IMG/VR virus record: IMGVR_UViG_3300042402_001758
Span: 124,001 to 188,000 of that record
Reading direction: 5' to 3' (one strand)
DNA: 64,000 bases
Source: a virus
The notes beneath the pieces are model-generated. The model saw only the letters and a program-made list of their open reading frames with translations, ran no database searches and had not been told where the DNA came from. Shown here in pieces: positions 34,434-44,243 of the stretch (positions within the stretch are counted from its first letter, which is position 1; each line of letters opens with the position of its first letter). The translations under genes and the position numbers were made by a program.

Positions 34434-36247
34434 TGAATAATACGCCACAATTGAAAACCGGATATATAGCAGCTATCGCCAGAGGACATAATTCAGGAGT
34501 CTGTTTGTTAAAAGATGGCGAAATTGTTTTTAGCATAGAAGAAGAAAGATTAAGTCGTCACAAATACGACGGCGGTCCTTATGCATCTATGATGAAAATT
34601 TTAGAATACACAGATAAGATCGACTATCTTGTAATTGCCCATACTCAAAAACTAAATGAAACCGCAGGCAGAGTAGACTACACTGGCGACGATGTTTATA
34701 CTGGCTTGGCTAGAAAATTAGGATTAATTAGTAGAAAAGAAAACATATATGCACACCCTCAGGTTATTGATTTAAGTTTTATTCATCATAAGCTGCACAG
34801 TGCATGTGCATTCTATAGATCAGGATTTGATAGTGCTGTTAGTCTTATTGTGGACGGTGCAGGCACTTTTATCAATATTTCTTATAACGATCAACCAATG
34901 ACAGTTTGGGAAGTAGAAAGTATTATTGATTGTGAATATCCTTCTACATTCAAAACACGTTATAAAAATTATGGTACAAGCGAAACTGTGCTAGGTGCTC
35001 ATTATCTAAATTTAGATTCAGGAATTTTTGGAGAGAAAGACTCAGTACACGAAGCTTTACTTTCAGATAGAGCAGGCATAGTAAAAGTATATGAAGCTGT
35101 AACAGAGTTTTGTGGTTTCTCTAGTATAGAAGCAGGAAAAACTATGGGGTTGTTTCCATACGGAAAAGAAAATAATAGTTTTCCAAAATTGTTTGACGAT
35201 TCAGGTAAATTTTCTCTAAGTAATAGAAATTTAATTGTTCCTAATTACCCCAATGGCGCTAAGGTAAATTCAGAGTTATATAATTTTTTAGATGAACAAG
35301 TTCTAGATGAGAAGACAGATGTTACACATTTACAAAGTCGTAGAGATCTAGCATACGCAGTTCAAACTCAAAGCCAAGAACAAGTACTAAAATTAATTTA
35401 TAAAGCTGTAGAACTTACCGGAAAAAAACAAGTTGTATTAAGTGGAGGCTACGGTCTTAATTGTGTGGCAAATTATTATTATTTGGAACAATTACGTAAA
35501 GATGGCATCGAATTATATGTAGAGCCAATCAGCAATGATGCAGGAACTGCTATCGGTGCTGCATTAATGTTTTATCATCAATTGTCGCAAAGTAGTACAA
35601 AACAAAAGGATAATAGTCTATACTTAGGACCTGTGTATTCATATACTGAACAAGAAATAATTGAAAAAATTAAACCTCTTGACGGGGAAGTAGTAGACGC
35701 TACCTATGAAGATGTAGTTGATTTATTGACTAGTAAAAATATTGTTACTATATTCCAAGGACGTAGTGAAAACGGTCCTAGAGCATTAGGAAATCGTAGT
35801 ATTTTATTTGACCCAACTTATGCCGATGGTAAAGATTTTGTTAATGCAGTAAAACGTAGAGAATATTTTAGACCATTTGCAGGAACTATTTTAAAAGAAC
35901 ATGTACACGAGTGGTTTGATCTACGAGGTAAAGATGAAAGTCCTCATATGATGTATGCTGTAAATTGTCAACCTGGCAAAGATGAAAAAATACCAAGTAT
36001 TATTCATGTAGACGGTACCTGTCGAATTCAAACAGTAACAGAAGATCAAAACTATCACTTTTACAATCTAATTACGGCATTCTACAAAAAAACAAATATT
36101 CCTATTTTGTTTAACACTAGCTTTAATCTAGGTGGAGATCCGTTAGTCGAAACACTGGATGATGCTATTGATACGCTAGTACGTAGTGATATAGAATACT
36201 TGTATTTGCCTGAACACGGAAAATTAATTAAAATAGCTAATGTTTAA
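34433..36247 (+). CDS. Carbamoyltransferase, NodU/CmcH family
   Basis: 604 aa, full length for the family. N-terminal RGHNSGVCLLKDGEIVFSIE then EEERLSRHKYDGG. The Kae1-like domain has FIHHKLHSA with His118, His119 and His122, then VDGAGTF. The C-terminal YrdC-like half carries GRSENGPRALGNRS (443-456), FRPFAGTIL and FNTSFNLGGDPLVET. Members transfer carbamoyl from carbamoyl phosphate through an ATP-dependent adenylate to a hydroxyl, often on a sugar or antibiotic. NodU-like genes are known in marine T4-like phages. Coupled to the GT9-like gene, suggesting carbamoylation of a sugar added by that enzyme (inference). Confidence 0.88.
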   Translation: MNNTPQLKTGYIAAIARGHNSGVCLLKDGEIVFSIEEERLSRHKYDGGPYASMMKILEYTDKIDYLVIAHTQKLNETAGRVDYTGDDVYTGLARKLGLISRKENIYAHPQVIDLSFIHHKLHSACAFYRSGFDSAVSLIVDGAGTFINISYNDQPMTVWEVESIIDCEYPSTFKTRYKNYGTSETVLGAHYLNLDSGIFGEKDSVHEALLSDRAGIVKVYEAVTEFCGFSSIEAGKTMGLFPYGKENNSFPKLFDDSGKFSLSNRNLIVPNYPNGAKVNSELYNFLDEQVLDEKTDVTHLQSRRDLAYAVQTQSQEQVLKLIYKAVELTGKKQVVLSGGYGLNCVANYYYLEQLRKDGIELYVEPISNDAGTAIGAALMFYHQLSQSSTKQKDNSLYLGPVYSYTEQEIIEKIKPLDGEVVDATYEDVVDLLTSKNIVTIFQGRSENGPRALGNRSILFDPTYADGKDFVNAVKRREYFRPFAGTILKEHVHEWFDLRGKDESPHMMYAVNCQPGKDEKIPSIIHVDGTCRIQTVTEDQNYHFYNLITAFYKKTNIPILFNTSFNLGGDPLVETLDDAIDTLVRSDIEYLYLPEHGKLIKIANV

Positions 36248-36272
36248 GCATTGGTTTGCCGATATATTTTGT

Positions 36273-36280
36273 GATAAATA
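36273..36280 (+). promoter_or_regulatory. Late-promoter octamer GATAAATA
   Basis: Followed by CTG; 21 nt upstream of the ATG at 36302. Confidence 0.58.
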
Positions 36281-36301
36281 CTGTTATATTGGTAGATTTA
36301 A

Positions 36302-37285
36302 ATGTTAACATTTTCGGACTATTTTAGTCAAGGCCCTAATTCAACTTTAAGAATAAAGTCTGGAACTGCTTGGTCTCATAAAGGCAAGTGGATTCAGGTA
36401 TTCAACAATACAGAAATAGATAGGTGGTTTGTTGGCGATTTTTCTAGTGCAGACTATACTATTACTATAGAGTATAGCAGCAATGTAAAAGAAACTTTAA
36501 AAATATTATTAACAGCTAGTCCTAATACTGTTAATATTTTAAACTATGGAAGAGTAGGTACAGCAACTAATGTTGCTACATTCTCTGTAGCTGTCAATAA
36601 CAGTTATGTAACTTTACTGGCTACAGCAGCTACAGAATTCCAAGGCGCAAAATTAATATTCAGAGCTAATTATACAGAAACTATAGGAGAACTATCTCCT
36701 TATTCTGGACCGACTACTATTATACAAAGTCCGCTAAAATCTGAATATGGATTTGAAGTATCAGACACGTTAACTGCTACTAACTTATTAGTTGGACAAA
36801 ATAATTTAACTGTTCTAGATGGTGTTATATCAATAACTAATAAAACAGGAAGTCCAGGCGAAATTAACAATATGAGCATCGGAACAACAGTTCCTAGTAG
36901 TGGCTCATTTACTACAGTAGCTACCACCGGATTAGCCAATCTAAATAGTTTACAAGTAGCCGATAATGTAACATTTTCTGGTAATAATGCAACTATCAAT
37001 ATTTCACCTACAGGTGTATCAGGCTCGATTACTATAAATCCATCTAGCGTAGGAACTATTGATAATGTTAATATTGGTCAAACAGTAGCCGGCGAAGCTA
37101 TATTCACAGATCTAACAGCTTCGACTAGTACAATAACAACTTTAACGGCAACTAGCATATCTACAACAAACATAACAGTAGACGAAGTTACAATCAACGA
37201 TGCACCGTCGGATGCATCTAAAGCAACACGTAAAGATTACGTCGACAATATAGCTGCCGCCTTAGCAATAGCATTAGGCGGATAA
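36302..37285 (+). CDS. Tail-fibre structural protein
   Basis: 327 aa. An N-terminal beta-domain (FSDYFSQGPNSTLRIKSGTA) is followed by trimeric-shaft repeats of the G-x-I-x-N-x-x-I-G-x-x-x-x-x-x-x-x-F-T-x-L type: EINNMSIGTTVPSSGSFTTV (about residue 188) and TIDNVNIGQTVAGEAIFTDL (about 250). Ends with DASKATRKDYVDNIAAALAI, a common attachment segment of fibre proteins. No enzyme motif. Precedes the 2166-aa protein, with which it may form one fibre. Confidence 0.72.
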   Translation: MLTFSDYFSQGPNSTLRIKSGTAWSHKGKWIQVFNNTEIDRWFVGDFSSADYTITIEYSSNVKETLKILLTASPNTVNILNYGRVGTATNVATFSVAVNNSYVTLLATAATEFQGAKLIFRANYTETIGELSPYSGPTTIIQSPLKSEYGFEVSDTLTATNLLVGQNNLTVLDGVISITNKTGSPGEINNMSIGTTVPSSGSFTTVATTGLANLNSLQVADNVTFSGNNATINISPTGVSGSITINPSSVGTIDNVNIGQTVAGEAIFTDLTASTSTITTLTATSISTTNITVDEVTINDAPSDASKATRKDYVDNIAAALAIALGG

Positions 37286-37296
37286 CGGAGAAATAA

Positions 37297-40200
37297 ATGG
37301 GAAAAAGAAAGATAGACGACTATGTATTTTCACCAGGGGTATCATACTCCTCTAACGCCTATCCTAATGCATATGCTTTGATTCAATCAAATAAAGAATT
37401 TATTAAAGCAGAAGCAGTTGCGTACATTAATGCTAGAATAACAGAAGATAATGCTGAAAATCTTTATCCTAACGCAGTACTAAGATTAACTAATAATAAA
37501 CAATTCATAATAGATGAAATTATTGCTTGGGTAGCAGCACAAGTAGCAGGCGGCGGCCCTATTTGGTCCGGATACACTTACAGTGAAGCTTCGTGTAGAA
37601 GAGACACAGGATTGCTACTCGATGCAATTACATATGATGTCAGATATGGTGGTAACGAAAAAACTATTGACATTGCTAGAAATTTTTGGCAAGGTGGTGT
37701 AGCACAACTCATAAGTCCTACCCAGGAAATTTTAGGATTTGAACAAATATTTACAATCATCACAGATTATATCTTACCAGGTGTAGCTTACTCTAGTGAT
37801 CAAAGTCCTGTAACAAGCACTCAAAATTTAACAGGTGCAAATGCTGAAGCAGGTGTTGCTACTTCTATCACTAACAATTTAAAACCTATTATTATAGATG
37901 TTATAGATGGCGGCTTGTCTACACTACCTGCTGTTGTTTCATCAGTTTACAATTACGCTGGGTATGTGTATGATGACTCTAAATGTGATCGAGACATAGG
38001 ATTAGTTATAGATGCTTACTTGCATGATTTAAGATATGGAGGTAATGCTAAGACTTACTACATTTCATCAAGATTCTGGAATGGCAGTGTTTCACAACTA
38101 AGCGGAGATCGGTTACCTGAAATTACTGCACAAACATTTGTACGTAATTTAATTAATAACTACGTAATTACTAAATCAGTTTATACTTCAGAACAAAGTC
38201 CTGTGACGGAAGCTCAAGTCACTACTGGAACAGCTGGCGAAGCTGGCGCAGCATCAAGAATCACATCATTATCTAACAGTTTTATAGCAGTTTTACAAAA
38301 CGGATTAAGCAGTTTACCTGTATTGTCTAATGGAGTTTCTACAATTAGACTTTTAGGCAAATTTGATATAAATGACTTACTTTTAATTACTAACTCGACC
38401 AGCAATACAGTTCTTTTTAATTTTGCTGCACCAAGTTTAGGGGCATCGGTTATAGTAGACACAGGTTATGTTAGTAATTTTTTCTATAAAGATGATAATT
38501 TTGGAGCATTTAGAGATCGTGCAGATTACGTAACTACAATTTATTTAGAAGCAGATACGTCTACTGCGACAGCGTTTGATGACATACAAATTTTTGTAGA
38601 AGAAAAGGAAACTAGAGTACGGCCATACGATTACGGAACAGATGCAATCGAACGTATGCGAGTTGCTGCATCTCAGAGTATGCTTGATGCTGACTTTGAA
38701 TATGGACTACAGCCTACTAAATGGCAAGCCATTGGTCTTTTACGAGGATATCCTAGTTCATATGAAGTACCAGGATCAGATACTTCTGTACTAAATGTTA
38801 CTACTGATGCTAGTACTGGTAATGCAATTACTGGTGTAGGTTCTAGTCTGATTACAGTGACTACTGCTGGAGCACATGGATTTACAGTAGGTATGCCTTT
38901 TACAATTAAAGCATTAGCAAATACTATTACAGGATTTAGTAGAGCCGAAGGCACTTTTTTAGTGAATTCTGTTCCTAGCGCAACAACATTTACTTATTAT
39001 GCCACAGCTAAAGTAGGAAGTAGCAATGGTCAAGTGCTAGCAACTACATATACACAGTTAAGAAAAGCAGAATTTTATACAGGAGCACCTGTTGGTAATC
39101 CAGTATTCAGCGTGTTTTCTAATGGTACTACTGGCACAATTAATACAGTTTTTTCTACAACAATATCTTCTAATAGATTAGCCTTTACTGGCACCGCTCC
39201 TTCAACTGGATCTCCAATAACCGGAACAGGTATAGATACTGGTACACAAGTATCAGGAGTGATAGGATCTGGTGGTGTAGTTGCAACTCAGACTGTGAAT
39301 ACAACTGTTAGTTCAGGTGCTACTAGTATTATATTTGATTCAGTTTCTGGAATAGTAGAAGGATCTGCTATTGATAATGGTTCAGGCACTTCTATATTTG
39401 TTACTCAGATAGTAGGATCAACAGTATCGTTATCAGGACCAACAACAACAGGGTTTACCGGAGGCACTGCTAGCTATTTGTCTGTATCAGGTACTACTGT
39501 AGCAGCTTCAGGAACTAGTGCTACCTTTAATGTTACACGAACTAACAACGTTTATGATACAGTGGTCATAAACAATGCAGGAACAGGTTATAATATTGGT
39601 GACCAACTTACGATAGAAGGTACATTCTTAGAAGGTACAAGTCCAACTAATGATATAACAGTTACAGTCTCTAGTATAGGAGGAGCAGGTGAAATTACTG
39701 CCATAACTTTTACTGGAACTTCAGTAGTAAAAACATTTACTTATAGCAATGTATCTCAAGATTTTGTTACAGCTATAGATTCAACAGCAACAGGAACAGG
39801 TGCTACTTGGAATATTCTACGCAGTGATTTAGGCGATTCTTCAGCAGGTACTTATGCCGTTTCTTTGAATAATTCTGGTATTGATTATAATATTGGTGAT
39901 GTAATTACAATTTTAGGTACAAACTTAGGTGGCGCTAGTCCTGCTAATGATTTAGAAATTACTGTGATAACTTTAGGTGTAAGCGGATCGATTGTGTCAT
40001 TTAGCTATGACGGTAACGCTGTAGGCACTGATGCTACATTTACATCTTTAACCGCAAATAACGTAGCTAATAATGGATCAGGAGCACAATTTACTATTAG
40101 TAAATCTGCGGGATCTTATACAGTTAGTGCAGTCTCTGCGGCTGGAACAAATTATAGAGTAGGAAATAGAATACTAATTCTAGGAACAAGTTTAGGAGGC

Positions 40201-43200
40201 ACCAGTCCGACTAACGACTTAATTATCTCGGTATCAGGAATAAGTGGGTCTGGAGTGAGTTCAGCAGCCGTAGTAACTGGAACAGCTACATTAGGTAGTA
40301 GCATATCATTTTATTCTGTTCTTTTATTAAGCAGTGTAACAACAGCAACTATTCCAACAAGTACAACTTTAAATTATAGTGGAATAGCGTTAATAGAGGT
40401 TAGTTTTTCTACAGCTCATGGATTACTTCCAGGAGCAAGTATAACAACACGGATAACCAGCGCCGGATCTAATCATTCATTAGCAGCAGGGCCATTTTTT
40501 GTAGAGCAAGTTCCTTCTGTAACAAGTTTAAGGTATACAGCAAGAACTGCTGGAACTGTTGATACAGCAGTTGCTCTTACCGGAACAATTTATACACGAT
40601 CTGATGCATACTTTGTACATCGACCATATGATGGTGGTGTACAGTTAGGCACAGGCGGTCCACAGCACGGTTCGCAAGCGATTCGTATGAGTAAAAAATA
40701 TATTCGTTATCAATCAGGTAAAGGTGTAAATTACTGTACAGGCGCTTTGTTTGCACCTAGTGTAAACATTCAAAGTGCTACAGCAGAAGATGTAACTATA
40801 GGATCGGATATTACTTTTGTAATGGATGATGTTGATCATGGATTACAAATTGGTAGTAGAATAAAAATTATAGGAATTGAAACTTTTGGTTACAACGGAA
40901 CTTATACAGTTACTGAAATAATTAATGAACGTCAGTTCAAGGTCTTAGCACAAACAGTCCTAGCGAATACAACTGCTGTATTAGGTCCAAATGCATTAAT
41001 GTCTACGTATCAATGGCACGGCGCCACTGTCCGAGCAGGCACACATGACGATCAAAATGGATTGTTTTTCCAATATGATGGTAACGATTTTGCTGTGGTT
41101 AGACGTAGTTCTACTCAACAATTAGCCGGTGTAGTCAATATTACCAAAGATACTAATTTAATGACAGGAGTTAATACTAGATTTAGAGATCAGATTAAGG
41201 CAGGAGATAGAATTGTTATTAAAGGAATGACACATGTAGTTACACGTATTACCAGTCAAACATCAATGACTGTTGCTCCAGATTATAGAGGAGCAGTAGA
41301 TGCTGTGGCTTCTAAAATTTGTCTAGTATCAGATTATGTAGTTAAACAACAGGATTTTAATATTGATAGATTAGATGGAACAGGCCCTAGCGGATTTAAC
41401 ATTGATATTACTAAAATGCAGATGATTGGTATGCAATGGTCTTGGTATGCTGTAGGTTTTATTGATTTTATGTTACGAGGCAGTGACGGCAATTTTATTT
41501 TCTTTCATAGAATGAGAAATAGTAACGTTAACACAGAAGCCTATATGAGAACAGGTAACCAACCTGTTCGCTACGAAGTACATAATGAGTCAGCAAGAGA
41601 TAAATTAGCCAGTTCTATAAGTGCTCTAGCTACTAGTATACCGTTAGTAGATGCTAGGGATTTTCCTAATGAGACAGCGATTGTGTATATAGACAATGAA
41701 CTCATTTCATATAACGGAAAATCTGGAAATACTTTGCTAAATTGTACAAGAGCTGCATCACTGACTAGTTTTATAGCAGGGTCATTACGAACATTTACTG
41801 CGGGACCAGCAAGCACACACGAATTTAATACAGGAGTAATCTTAGTCAGCTGTACAACTAGCCCAATTATTAGTCATTGGGGTAGTGCATTCCTAATGGA
41901 CGGATTATTTGATGAAGATCGAGGATATATTTTCAGTTATGCAAGTACTGGTGTATCAGTCAGTACTACTAAACAGACAGCGTTTCTGATTAGACTTGCA
42001 CCAAGTATTAGTAATGCTATTGTTGGAGATTTAGGAGAACGAGAATTATTAAACCGTGCGCAACTATTGTTAAAAGGTATAGCGATTACATCTGATACAG
42101 GGTCTGGTGGTATAGTTGTTGAGGGTGTATTAAATCCTAGCAACTATCCTACTGATCCTAGCCAAATTTCGTGGGGCGGACTAAGCAGTCTAGCAGCTGG
42201 TGGCCAGCCTAGCTTTGCACAAATAGCACCCGGCGGATCAGTAACATGGAACAGTGGATCGCAAACAACAGCAGGAGCAACATTACAAACAGATATCAAC
42301 GGTAATTTAACTGTACCCAACAATTCGGTATTTAACAGATCATCAGGGTCTAGTTTCTTTTACGCGACGCAGGCTAGTTGGACTAGTATTGGTGCTACCA
42401 CCGGATCAACCATAAACGACGGTAAGTATCCTTCTGGAACAACTATTACTACTATTTCTGCTAGCAGCAGTCCTACAGCCACAACTATTGACCAACTTAC
42501 TACTGGTAATGTGAGGTTAGAATTTGATATATCCTTTGGCACTAATCTTTATTATGCTAGAGCCTTTGAATGGTCCAACAATGTAAATCCTGTCTCCACA
42601 GTTGGAATGACCATCAACGGCGGTGGCTTCCCAAGCGGAACATATGTGACCAATGTATCAGGACCAAGTTCAGCCAGTGGCAGAACATATTATACTTTGA
42701 CAATGAGTGCAAGTACTTTTGGAGCAAGTAGAGATAGCAATGCTACTTTTAGTCTAGGCGGAACTTATTCAAATAATTTAGACAATTTATATTTTACTTC
42801 TTCAAGTTGGAATAATTTGCCTTTAGATTGTAGTATAGTAGGAGCAACTACTAATGATGCAACTACCTTTCCTACACCTAGAACGATCAATACAATTAAC
42901 ACTGGAAGATCATTTGCAGGAATAACTTATACAAGAGTTGTCTTTAGTGGAGTAGCGGCTAGTATTTCAGGCAGTAGAACAATAACTTTTAGCCACACTC
43001 CTTACTATCAAGTCAATACAAGTTTAAACAGTACTAGCTCAGTAAATGCTGCTGCTAACGTGCAGCTAAGTGTAAGACAAAGTACAGGTAACACAAACTT
43101 TGTTTTTTTTACTAGTGCAAGCTGGACTAATTTAGTGAATACTAATGGTGCAGGAGTAGGTACAGAAGTTTCTATAGATAGTAGTTTAACAATAACTAAT

Positions 43201-43797
43201 TTTATTGGCAACGGAACAACAACTGTAACTGGTACTATAGCCGCTACTGCTAACGTAATCGGAGTAGGTAATAGAATTACTATATCAGGTGCTACAGGAA
43301 CAGAACAGACTAAACTTAATGGAACTTGGACTGTAGCAACTGTGGGTGCAACTACATTTACTTTTGTTGTTTCGACATCAGTTGTAGCCGGAACATTAAC
43401 AACAACTTTAGGAACAACTACATTATTAAGTGATTTTCCAGCAGGTACTAGAATTAGTAATGTAAGCACAGAACAAACATTTAATGGAACAACTTACTAT
43501 AGGGTTCAATTTAATCAAACTAGTATTTCTGCTCAATCTCCAGCAGAAGTAATTACCTTCAGATTTGGTCAACCACCATATGCACTACCAGGAGAAACAG
43601 TATTTTCATTTATTTCACAACCTGGAGAAAGCGGCGAACTGGATCTAGCAGAATTAAAAGAACTTACTAATACTACATTGGGTGGCAGAGGAACTTATCC
43701 AAATGGGCCTGATGTGTTAGCAATTAACGTTTATAAAGCGTCTGGTACAACTGTTAATTCTAATATTATTTTACGTTGGGGTGAGGCGCAAGCTTAA
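37297..43797 (+). CDS. Giant modular tail protein/adhesin (2166 aa)
   Basis: Largest gene in the window. N-terminal part has two helical C-RD-GL-DA modules. A middle region has three G-x-Y-x-x-G-(D/N)-x-(L/I)-x-I-x-G-T modules. A central domain (about 1090-1480: GTGGPQHGSQAIRMSKKYIR, then MSTYQWHGATVRAGTHDDQN and NIDITKMQMIGMQWSWYAVG) looks compact and conserved. A C-terminal block has four repeated SxSW-type modules and a conserved end (PGETVFSFISQPGESGELDL). Modules are shared with the 23178 protein. Good ribosome site (CGGAG). Its stop overlaps the stop of the leftward NUDIX gene. Structural; receptor or collar role unresolved. Confidence 0.78.
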   Translation: MGKRKIDDYVFSPGVSYSSNAYPNAYALIQSNKEFIKAEAVAYINARITEDNAENLYPNAVLRLTNNKQFIIDEIIAWVAAQVAGGGPIWSGYTYSEASCRRDTGLLLDAITYDVRYGGNEKTIDIARNFWQGGVAQLISPTQEILGFEQIFTIITDYILPGVAYSSDQSPVTSTQNLTGANAEAGVATSITNNLKPIIIDVIDGGLSTLPAVVSSVYNYAGYVYDDSKCDRDIGLVIDAYLHDLRYGGNAKTYYISSRFWNGSVSQLSGDRLPEITAQTFVRNLINNYVITKSVYTSEQSPVTEAQVTTGTAGEAGAASRITSLSNSFIAVLQNGLSSLPVLSNGVSTIRLLGKFDINDLLLITNSTSNTVLFNFAAPSLGASVIVDTGYVSNFFYKDDNFGAFRDRADYVTTIYLEADTSTATAFDDIQIFVEEKETRVRPYDYGTDAIERMRVAASQSMLDADFEYGLQPTKWQAIGLLRGYPSSYEVPGSDTSVLNVTTDASTGNAITGVGSSLITVTTAGAHGFTVGMPFTIKALANTITGFSRAEGTFLVNSVPSATTFTYYATAKVGSSNGQVLATTYTQLRKAEFYTGAPVGNPVFSVFSNGTTGTINTVFSTTISSNRLAFTGTAPSTGSPITGTGIDTGTQVSGVIGSGGVVATQTVNTTVSSGATSIIFDSVSGIVEGSAIDNGSGTSIFVTQIVGSTVSLSGPTTTGFTGGTASYLSVSGTTVAASGTSATFNVTRTNNVYDTVVINNAGTGYNIGDQLTIEGTFLEGTSPTNDITVTVSSIGGAGEITAITFTGTSVVKTFTYSNVSQDFVTAIDSTATGTGATWNILRSDLGDSSAGTYAVSLNNSGIDYNIGDVITILGTNLGGASPANDLEITVITLGVSGSIVSFSYDGNAVGTDATFTSLTANNVANNGSGAQFTISKSAGSYTVSAVSAAGTNYRVGNRILILGTSLGGTSPTNDLIISVSGISGSGVSSAAVVTGTATLGSSISFYSVLLLSSVTTATIPTSTTLNYSGIALIEVSFSTAHGLLPGASITTRITSAGSNHSLAAGPFFVEQVPSVTSLRYTARTAGTVDTAVALTGTIYTRSDAYFVHRPYDGGVQLGTGGPQHGSQAIRMSKKYIRYQSGKGVNYCTGALFAPSVNIQSATAEDVTIGSDITFVMDDVDHGLQIGSRIKIIGIETFGYNGTYTVTEIINERQFKVLAQTVLANTTAVLGPNALMSTYQWHGATVRAGTHDDQNGLFFQYDGNDFAVVRRSSTQQLAGVVNITKDTNLMTGVNTRFRDQIKAGDRIVIKGMTHVVTRITSQTSMTVAPDYRGAVDAVASKICLVSDYVVKQQDFNIDRLDGTGPSGFNIDITKMQMIGMQWSWYAVGFIDFMLRGSDGNFIFFHRMRNSNVNTEAYMRTGNQPVRYEVHNESARDKLASSISALATSIPLVDARDFPNETAIVYIDNELISYNGKSGNTLLNCTRAASLTSFIAGSLRTFTAGPASTHEFNTGVILVSCTTSPIISHWGSAFLMDGLFDEDRGYIFSYASTGVSVSTTKQTAFLIRLAPSISNAIVGDLGERELLNRAQLLLKGIAITSDTGSGGIVVEGVLNPSNYPTDPSQISWGGLSSLAAGGQPSFAQIAPGGSVTWNSGSQTTAGATLQTDINGNLTVPNNSVFNRSSGSSFFYATQASWTSIGATTGSTINDGKYPSGTTITTISASSSPTATTIDQLTTGNVRLEFDISFGTNLYYARAFEWSNNVNPVSTVGMTINGGGFPSGTYVTNVSGPSSASGRTYYTLTMSASTFGASRDSNATFSLGGTYSNNLDNLYFTSSSWNNLPLDCSIVGATTNDATTFPTPRTINTINTGRSFAGITYTRVVFSGVAASISGSRTITFSHTPYYQVNTSLNSTSSVNAAANVQLSVRQSTGNTNFVFFTSASWTNLVNTNGAGVGTEVSIDSSLTITNFIGNGTTTVTGTIAATANVIGVGNRITISGATGTEQTKLNGTWTVATVGATTFTFVVSTSVVAGTLTTTLGTTTLLSDFPAGTRISNVSTEQTFNGTTYYRVQFNQTSISAQSPAEVITFRFGQPPYALPGETVFSFISQPGESGELDLAELKELTNTTLGGRGTYPNGPDVLAINVYKASGTTVNSNIILRWGEAQA
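37486..38090 (+). repeat. Two helical C-RD-GL-DA modules (37297 gene)
   Basis: Copy 1: NNKQFIIDEIIAWVAAQVAG followed by ASCRRDTGLLLDAITYDV and YGGNEKT. Copy 2: SKCDRDIGLVIDAYLHDL and YGGNAKT. Same unit as in the 23178 gene. Confidence 0.68.
39536..40292 (+). repeat. Three tandem G-Y-G-D strand modules (37297 gene)
   Basis: Cores: GTGYNIGDQLTIEGTFLEGT, GIDYNIGDVITILGTNLGGA and GTNYRVGNRILILGTSLGGT, each followed by SPxNDxxIxV. A fourth copy is nested in the propeller of the 23178 gene. Confidence 0.7.
42355..43570 (+). repeat. Four tandem C-terminal strand modules (37297 gene)
   Basis: Units start with an aromatic strand (FFYATQASW, YYARAFEW, LYFTSSSW, FVFFTSASW) and contain a P-x-G/R-T-x-I-x-x-(I/V) segment (YPSGTTITTI, FPSGTYVTNV, FPTPRTINTI, FPAGTRISNV). 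The fourth unit carries an insertion of about 50 aa. Confidence 0.65.
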
Positions 43798-44243
43798 AGA
43801 CTGTCAGAAATATCTATGATTGATTGGATCTTAGTCTGAATTATTTTATTGCGAAGACTAAGATCCAATGCCTTATGTAAAGGTTTAGGAGGCGAATCTA
43901 ATTGAAACCATCCCCATGCTTGATGTTCGTCACTTAAAATAGGAATAAATTCATTTTCTACTAGACAAAAAAATGTATGAAAATTGAAAAGGCTATCATT
44001 ACTTACGAATTTTTCTAAAGGTATTGTTTTTAAAATATCAGGAACATGTCCTAATTCTTCTTCTATTTCTCTTTGTAAACCTTGAAAAATAGTCTCTCCC
44101 TGATTGTTAGTGCCTCCGACTAGCACCCAGTTATCACTGTGCTTTCCGTGACGCTTTTGTAGAAACAAAAATCTGCGAGTCGATCTTGCAAAAATAAATG
44201 CACCCGAGCATTCAATCGAATCTTTTATAGTTCTAGTCTCCAT
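43794..44243 (-). CDS. NUDIX hydrolase
   Basis: 149 aa from the ATG at 44241-44243, chosen because AAGAGG lies just upstream and NUDIX domains normally begin near this point (IKDSIECSGAFIFAR). The Nudix box is complete: Gly44, Glu50, then REIEEELG (residues 58-65), which supplies the metal-binding glutamates. The enzyme hydrolyses a nucleoside diphosphate linked to another group; substrate unknown (T4 NudE acts on ADP-ribose and related compounds). Its start overlaps the end of the gp15-like gene by 19 nt, placing it third in the leftward neck operon. Its stop overlaps the stop of the rightward 2166-aa gene. Confidence 0.88.
   Translation of the reverse strand: METRTIKDSIECSGAFIFARSTRRFLFLQKRHGKHSDNWVLVGGTNNQGETIFQGLQREIEEELGHVPDILKTIPLEKFVSNDSLFNFHTFFCLVENEFIPILSDEHQAWGWFQLDSPPKPLHKALDLSLRNKIIQTKIQSIIDISDSL

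Noticed and set aside
43008-43469. Leftward open frame of 153 aa rich in Val/Pro/Leu opposite the 2166-aa gene
   Set aside because: Antisense of Thr/Asn/Gly-rich fibre repeats, with low-complexity product and no start signals.
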